Shown here: positions 59,790-64,000 of the stretch, piece by piece
How the letters are laid out: every line of letters starts with the position of its first letter
Position numbering within the stretch: position 1 is the stretch's first letter
Source: Kribbella sp. ALI-6-A
Lineage (GTDB): Bacteria; Actinomycetota; Actinomycetes; Propionibacteriales; Kribbellaceae
NCBI RefSeq assembly: GCF_001984195.1
Contig: NZ_MTQN01000011.1
Coordinates: 558,001-622,000 of the forward strand
Length of the DNA stretch: 64,000 nt
Direction of reading: 5' to 3'
Translations under genes and position numbers: made by a program
The notes under the pieces: generated by a model
Database searches by the model: none
What the model saw: only the letters and a program-made list of their open reading frames with translations
Told to the model about the DNA's origin: nothing

Positions 59790-61067
59790 ATGACCTCAGA
59801 GACGACTCCAGACCAGCAGCAGCCGGCCGCACCCAGGCTGGCCTTCCTCCGCAGCGCCACCGTGGTCGCCGTCGGTATGGCCATCATGAACGTGGCCGCC
59901 TACGGTTTCACCCTGATTGCGGTCCACCGGCTGATCCCGGAGCAGTTCGGAGCCGTCACGGCCCTGCTCGGGCTGCTGCTGATCGGCAACGTCGCCTCCC
60001 TGGGGCTGCAGGCCTCCGGCGCCCGCCGGATCGCGACCCACACCGGTCCGGGCGAGGCCGCGCTGGCCGACAGCATGCTGAAGGCCGGTCGCCGCGCGGC
60101 GGTGGGCCTGACGGCGGTCTGCCTGGTCGCGACCCCGCTGATCATGTGGCTGCTGCACATCGACTCGATCGTCGCGGCCGTGATGGTCGCGCCGACGCTG
60201 GGTTTCCTCACGGTGATGGGTTCGCAGCTCGGCGTGCTGCAGGGCGGCAAGAACTGGACCGAGCTGGCGGCCGTCTACACGTCCACCGGTGTGGGCCGGT
60301 TGGTGTTCGGCGGCGGTGCGCTGTTCGTCCACCCGAGCGTGACGTCGGCGATGATCGGCCTCGCGATCGGCGCCGCCGTACCGGCGCTGCTGGGCACGTA
60401 CCTGCTGCGCGGCTCGACCGGCGGCTCCGTCGAGCAGGTCAAGGAGGTGCTGCGCGAGACCGTGCACGGCACCCACACCCTGCTCGCGTTTTTTGTCATC
60501 GCGAACGCCGACGTGCTGCTCGCGCGCGGCCTGCTCGACAGCCGGGACAGCGGTTACTACGCGGCCGGCGTGATCGTGGCCAAGGCGTGCCTGTTCCTGC
60601 CGCAGTTCGTGATCGTGGTCGTCTTCCCGTCGCTGGCCACGAGTCCGGGCGACACCCTGCGTCTGCGCCGAGCCATTCAGGCCGTGGCCGCGCTGGGGGT
60701 GTGCACCGTGCTCGGCGCGCTGGTCCTGCCCGACCTCGTCGTCAAGATCGTCGGCGGCCCGGACTACGCCCCTGTCGGCCCGATCGCGTGGTTGTTCGCG
60801 CTGGCCGGTTCGTCGTACGCCGTACTGCAGCTGGTCGTGTACGCCGCGATCGCCCAGCAGGAGAAGCGCGCCGCGCTGCTGATCTGGGTCGGCCTGGTCA
60901 GCCTGGCGGTCGCCACGTTCGTCATCCTCGGCACCGAGATCGCCACCGGCATGACCGGCGTCAAGGTCCTCGTCGCGATGACCAGCACCTGCGCCCTGGC
61001 CCTCTCGATCGCGCTCGCTTCAGGCCTGCACCGCCAGAACACCACCGAAGCGGCCACCACCGACTGA
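59790..61067 (+). CDS. Wzx-type polysaccharide flippase-like membrane protein
   Basis: A 425-residue protein with 12 to 13 helices of the MVF/polysaccharide-synthase type: FLRSATVVAVGMAIMNVAAYGFTLIAVHRLIPEQFGAVTALLGLLL, NADVLLARGLLDSRDSGYYAAGVIVAKACLFLPQFVIVVVFPSLA and a late KIVGGPDYAPV. Such proteins flip lipid-linked glycans across the membrane. It overlaps the GT2 gene (TGATG). The ATG has only AGAAG upstream. Divergent from the GT-C-like gene. Confidence 0.87.
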   Translation: MTSETTPDQQQPAAPRLAFLRSATVVAVGMAIMNVAAYGFTLIAVHRLIPEQFGAVTALLGLLLIGNVASLGLQASGARRIATHTGPGEAALADSMLKAGRRAAVGLTAVCLVATPLIMWLLHIDSIVAAVMVAPTLGFLTVMGSQLGVLQGGKNWTELAAVYTSTGVGRLVFGGGALFVHPSVTSAMIGLAIGAAVPALLGTYLLRGSTGGSVEQVKEVLRETVHGTHTLLAFFVIANADVLLARGLLDSRDSGYYAAGVIVAKACLFLPQFVIVVVFPSLATSPGDTLRLRRAIQAVAALGVCTVLGALVLPDLVVKIVGGPDYAPVGPIAWLFALAGSSYAVLQLVVYAAIAQQEKRAALLIWVGLVSLAVATFVILGTEIATGMTGVKVLVAMTSTCALALSIALASGLHRQNTTEAATTD

Positions 61068-61909
61068 TGCGCATCTGCGTCCTCACGGTCAACCACGGCA
61101 CCACCTCGTACGCCGAACTACTGCTGGCGTCGCTCCTGCACCACCACGACCGCGAGGACCTGGACATCGTCCTGCTCGACAACGCCTCCACCGACCTCGA
61201 CCGGCTCAGTCGCTTCGAGTCGGTGGAGGTCGTGCAGACCGGCTACACGACCAGCCACACCCTCACCACCCACGGCGAGATCCTGCGCGACGCCGTACTG
61301 GCCCGGCCGGACCACGACGCGTACCTGTTCGTCGACTGCGACGTGTGCTTCGTCGCCGACGGAACCATCGACACGATGGCCGCGGACCTCGCCGCCGACC
61401 CAGCGGCCTTCGCCGTCCAGGCCCGCTGGCTGACACCCGACGGCGGCGAGCTGCCGCCGTCGGGCGAGGACTTCCACCCGATCTCCTACGTCCGCGAGTC
61501 CGTGCGCAGGTCACCGGACGCCGAGTGGTCCGACCCGATCGAGTACTCGCTCGAGCTCCAGCTCACGGACCGCGTGCACCCCTTCTGCGCCCTGCTTCGC
61601 AACGACGACGTCTTCCGGCGGACGGTCGAGGTGATCGGCCTGTCCCCCGCCGCCGTGCAGGCCGAGCGTGGCGGCAAGTGGTGGGACACGCTCGGCCTGC
61701 TGACGCAGGTGATGAAGACGCACGGCCGGCACTGGAACCTGTCCGCGCACGGCGTCATCCACTTCGGCAACGTCAGCTGGAGCTCGGACTGGGCGGCCGA
61801 GAAGGCGGCCGCCCGGGACCGGCTGCTAGCTGCCTACTCGTCAGCGGCAGGCTCACCAGAGGCTGGACTTGGCGAAGCGGCGCGCGAGGGTGTTGGCGAC
61901 GACCAGTAG
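61067..61909 (+). CDS. Family 2-like glycosyltransferase
   Basis: A 280-residue GT-A enzyme. MRICVLTVNHGTTSYAELLLASLLHH opens the fold, DLDIVLLDNAST binds the nucleotide and YLFVDCDVCFV is a DxD-type metal site; WDTLGLLTQ is in the acceptor half. Overlaps the flippase stop by one base, so both act on the same glycan. Its C-terminal 19 codons overlap the convergent permease gene by 57 bases and look non-conserved. Confidence 0.87.
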   Translation: MRICVLTVNHGTTSYAELLLASLLHHHDREDLDIVLLDNASTDLDRLSRFESVEVVQTGYTTSHTLTTHGEILRDAVLARPDHDAYLFVDCDVCFVADGTIDTMAADLAADPAAFAVQARWLTPDGGELPPSGEDFHPISYVRESVRRSPDAEWSDPIEYSLELQLTDRVHPFCALLRNDDVFRRTVEVIGLSPAAVQAERGGKWWDTLGLLTQVMKTHGRHWNLSAHGVIHFGNVSWSSDWAAEKAAARDRLLAAYSSAAGSPEAGLGEAAREGVGDDQ

Positions 61910-62833
61910 AACCAGACCGACCAGCGAGCGGAACAGACCGATCGCGGCCGCGTAGCTGAACTGCGGGATCTGGGAGACGAAGCCGAGCTTGTAGACGTAG
62001 GTGTCGATCACCTCCGAGGTCTGCAGGTTCAGCGGGTTCTGCAGCAGCAGGACCTTCTCGAAACCGACCGACATGATCGCGCCGATGTTGAGGATCAGCA
62101 GGATCACCGCGACCGGGCGGATCGCCGGCAGGTCGACGTGCCAGACCCGGCGCAGCCGCGAGGCGCCGTCGACGATCGCGGCCTCGTGCTGCTCGGGCGA
62201 GACGGCGGTCAGCGCGGCGAGATAGATGATCGCCGAGAAGCCCATCGTCTGCCACGCCGCCGACCAGACGTAGAGGTGCCGGAACCAGTCGGGATTGCTC
62301 AGCACCTCGATCGGCCCGATGCCGAGCAGCCCGAGGAACTGGTTCAGTACGCCGGTGTTCGGGTCGACCAGGACGACGATCAGGCCAACCACCACCACGG
62401 TCGAGATGAAGTGCGGCGCGTAGGTGATCATCTGCACCGATCGCCGGTACCAGCGCCGGCGGGCCAGGTTCAGCCCGAGGGCGAGCAAAATCGGCAGCGG
62501 GAACGTGACCAGAAGCTCGTAGCCGTGCAGCACCAGCGTGTTCTTGATCAGCCGCCAGAACTGGTACGACTCGACGAACCGCTCGAAGTGCTTCAGCCCG
62601 ACCCAGCGACTGCCGAGGATTCCGTCGATGACGTTGTAGTCCTTGAACGCGATGATCGCGCCGTACATCGGCCAGTAGGCGAAGATCCCGAGCCAGATCA
62701 ACGGCAGCGCGAGCATCGCGTACAGCTGCCAGTTCTTCTTCATCCGCGCCCCGAGCCCCAACGCGTGCTTGCGGGGCTTCGGAGTGGAGGTCGAGGTGGC
62801 GGCCCGGGGCCGCTCGACGGTTTCGACGGCCAT
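61853..62833 (-). CDS. Carbohydrate ABC transporter permease 1 (LplB/MalF-like)
   Basis: A 326-residue permease with six helices. It has WLGIFAYWPMYGAIIAFKDYNV, GLKHFERFVESYQFWRLIKNTLVL and the EAA loop EQHEAAIVDGASRLRRVWHVDLPAIRPVAVILLIL that contacts the ATPase. Similar to LplB/YtcP-partner systems for complex oligosaccharides. It starts four bases after the second permease. ATG at 62833 fits the family. The ATPase is not in the window; such systems often share one. Confidence 0.93.
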   Translation of the reverse strand: MAVETVERPRAATSTSTPKPRKHALGLGARMKKNWQLYAMLALPLIWLGIFAYWPMYGAIIAFKDYNVIDGILGSRWVGLKHFERFVESYQFWRLIKNTLVLHGYELLVTFPLPILLALGLNLARRRWYRRSVQMITYAPHFISTVVVVGLIVVLVDPNTGVLNQFLGLLGIGPIEVLSNPDWFRHLYVWSAAWQTMGFSAIIYLAALTAVSPEQHEAAIVDGASRLRRVWHVDLPAIRPVAVILLILNIGAIMSVGFEKVLLLQNPLNLQTSEVIDTYVYKLGFVSQIPQFSYAAAIGLFRSLVGLVLLVVANTLARRFAKSSLW

Positions 62834-62837
62834 GGCG

Positions 62838-63776
62838 TCAACCCTGCAGGGAGCCGACCATGGCTCCCTTGACGAAGTGCTTCTGGACAAAGGGATAGAC
62901 CAGCAGCGGCGGGATGGTGGCGATCACGATCAGCGAGAACTTCAGCTGTTCCTGCAGTTCCTTCATCCGCAGCAGTTCCGCGACGTCCCGGACCTGCGAG
63001 GGATCGACGTTGCTCTGGACAAGGATCTGCCGCAGCACCAGCTGCAGCGGGAACAGGTGCTCGCTGGTCAGGTAGATCAGCGCGTTGAACCAGGAGTTCC
63101 ACTGCGCGACCGCGTAGAACAGCAGGTTGACCGCGATGATCGGCTTGCTCAGCGGCAGCACCACCCGCCAGAAGAAGCCGATGTCACTGCACCCGTCGAC
63201 CCGCGCCGACTCGGCCAGTTCCTCCGGGATCGTGGTCTGGAAGTACGTCCGGGTGATGATCACGTTCCACACCGCCATCGCGGTCGGCAGGATCATCGCC
63301 CAGCGAGTGTCCAGCAGACCGGTCCGGTCGACCACGAGGTAGTTCGGGATCAGGCCGCCGTTGAACATCATCGTGAACAGGAACAGCCCGAGGATCAGCC
63401 CCTTGCCGGGCAGGTCGCGGCGCGACAGCGGGTACGCCGCGAGCAGCGTCAGCGCGGTCGCCAGCAACGCACCGCCGATCGCGTAGACCACCGAGTTGCC
63501 GAAGCCGCGCACGATCCCGTCGTAGTCGAAGATCGACCGGAACGACTCCAGGCTCAGCCCGACCGGCCACAGCCAGACCTCGCCCGACTGGACGTTCCTG
63601 GGTTCGCTGAAGGCGGCGCTCAGCACGTACACCAACGGGTACAGGACCGCGAGCGAGAACAGCCCGAGCGCGGTGTAGTTGCAGATCAGCACGATCCGGT
63701 CGGCGCGGGTCTCCTTGACCGCGGCCGGCAGGTAGTCGTCGGACTCGCGTTCGGGTGCTGCCGGGGTCGTCGTCAT
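62838..63776 (-). CDS. Carbohydrate ABC transporter permease 2 (LplC/YtcP-like)
   Basis: A 312-residue permease with six helices. YPLVYVLSAAFSEPRNVQSGEVWLWPVGLSLESFRSIF is typical of the YtcP/LplC group, as are FTMMFNGGLIPNYLVV and the EAA loop PEELAESARVDGCSDIGFFWRVVLPLSKPIIAVNLLFY. It pairs with the next permease to form the channel. ATG at 63776 is preferred; a GTG three codons upstream overlaps the stop of the binding-protein gene. Confidence 0.93.
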   Translation of the reverse strand: MTTTPAAPERESDDYLPAAVKETRADRIVLICNYTALGLFSLAVLYPLVYVLSAAFSEPRNVQSGEVWLWPVGLSLESFRSIFDYDGIVRGFGNSVVYAIGGALLATALTLLAAYPLSRRDLPGKGLILGLFLFTMMFNGGLIPNYLVVDRTGLLDTRWAMILPTAMAVWNVIITRTYFQTTIPEELAESARVDGCSDIGFFWRVVLPLSKPIIAVNLLFYAVAQWNSWFNALIYLTSEHLFPLQLVLRQILVQSNVDPSQVRDVAELLRMKELQEQLKFSLIVIATIPPLLVYPFVQKHFVKGAMVGSLQG

Positions 63777-63781
63777 CGCCG

Positions 63782-64000
63782 TCACCCCTGGAAGCTCTCG
63801 TAGGCGGCCTGCTGGATGTCGAGGTACGGCCGCAGCCCGATCTTGTCGAGCCGGCCCAGGTAGTCGTTCCACTGCCCGTCGTCGGCCGGGTCACCCTTGC
63901 CGGTGACGAAGCGAGCCATCGTCTGTACCACCTCACCGCTCAGGTCGAGACTGAGCGACGCGTCGAGCGCCGCCTGGTCGCCCTCGAGCGCGACCGGCGG
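63782..64000 (-). CDS. Extracellular solute-binding protein, C-terminus (cut by window edge)
   Basis: The last 72 codons of a gene that enters from the right edge. It reads ...LDASLSLDLSGEVVQTMARFVTGKG..., then WNDYLGRLDKIGLRPYLDIQQAAYESFQG and TGA at 63782-63784. The FVTGK...W..Y...L...GL..YL.I.Q.AY pattern is the end of LipO/YtcQ-type lipoproteins that deliver sugars to such permeases. Its gene order fits: binding protein, then the two permeases. Substrate unknown. Confidence 0.85.
   Translation of the reverse strand, partial: PPVALEGDQAALDASLSLDLSGEVVQTMARFVTGKGDPADDGQWNDYLGRLDKIGLRPYLDIQQAAYESFQG

Noticed and set aside
60146..61066. N-terminal extension of the GT2 frame through the flippase gene
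   Set aside because: Arg-rich shadow of the flippase; the GT2 fold begins at MRICVLTVNH (61067).
1..64000. tRNA or rRNA genes, insertion sequences, prophage or integration sites
   Set aside because: I scanned for T-loop-like motifs, transposase and integrase signatures and long direct repeats and found none that I could support.

Overview
The window is high-GC actinobacterial DNA: strong G/C at third codon positions, many GTG starts, frequent ATGA/GTGA gene overlaps, and actinobacterial families such as DUF3068, DUF3367/AftD, DUF2613, BTAD/SARP regulators and a TipA-type MerR protein. Gene content and codon habits suggest a Propionibacteriales member such as Kribbella or a relative; this is inference. 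I found no tRNA, rRNA, CRISPR array, transposase or phage gene. The window reads as chromosomal core and semi-core DNA, cut at both edges inside genes.

Layout. 0-6.3 kb: end of a LuxR-type response regulator, a MarR regulator divergent from an azoreductase, an RlmA-type rRNA methyltransferase, and a three-gene operon (LolA-like lipoprotein, ABC ATPase, ABC-2 permease). 6.3-17.6 kb: a cobalamin block on the minus strand in two transcription units, cobN-surE and ChlI/ChlD-type chelatase-cobO-cobB-cobE/bluB fusion-LURP-one protein. Each unit is preceded by a cobalamin riboswitch that I read from conserved core bases. cobD with a coupled histidine phosphatase lies at 20-21.7 kb. 17.8-20 kb: a secreted vanadium-haloperoxidase-like protein and a DUF3500 protein. 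21.7-24.6 kb: an overlapping peptidoglycan-peptide recycling trio (SxxK serine hydrolase, L-Ala-D/L-Glu epimerase, NlpC/P60 peptidase). 24.7-30.2 kb: a secreted beta-propeller repeat protein, a TerC protein behind a yybP-ykoY (Mn2+) riboswitch, a YjbR protein and an M23 peptidase. 30.2-42.5 kb: housekeeping genes uvrB, coaE and rpsA around a four-gene membrane cassette (degenerate PrsW-like protein with zinc ribbons plus three proline-rich single-pass proteins), a large SARP/NB-ARC/TPR regulator and a GNAT enzyme. 42.7-47.5 kb: APH-like kinase, SGNH hydrolase, TetR plus SRPBCC protein, a TipAL/TipAS-type regulator with an internal translation start, and a methyltransferase.

47.6-61.9 kb is an envelope-glycan locus: DUF3068 protein, a polytopic GT-C-like protein, an acyltransferase-3, a 1382-residue AftD-like arabinofuranosyltransferase homologue, methyltransferase, GT4 and GT2 glycosyltransferases, a 55-residue DUF2613 membrane protein, a second large GT-C-like protein and a Wzx-type flippase. 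The AftD/DUF2613 proximity recalls Rv0236c/Rv0236A of Mycobacterium tuberculosis. The window closes with two carbohydrate ABC permeases and the C-terminus of their solute-binding protein.

The most interesting items are the paired cobalamin riboswitches with matching downstream hairpins, the CobE-BluB-unknown fusion with a coupled LURP-one gene, the PrsW-like four-gene cassette, the AftD/DUF2613 locus outside the mycolic-acid bacteria, and the TipAL/TipAS-like dual start.
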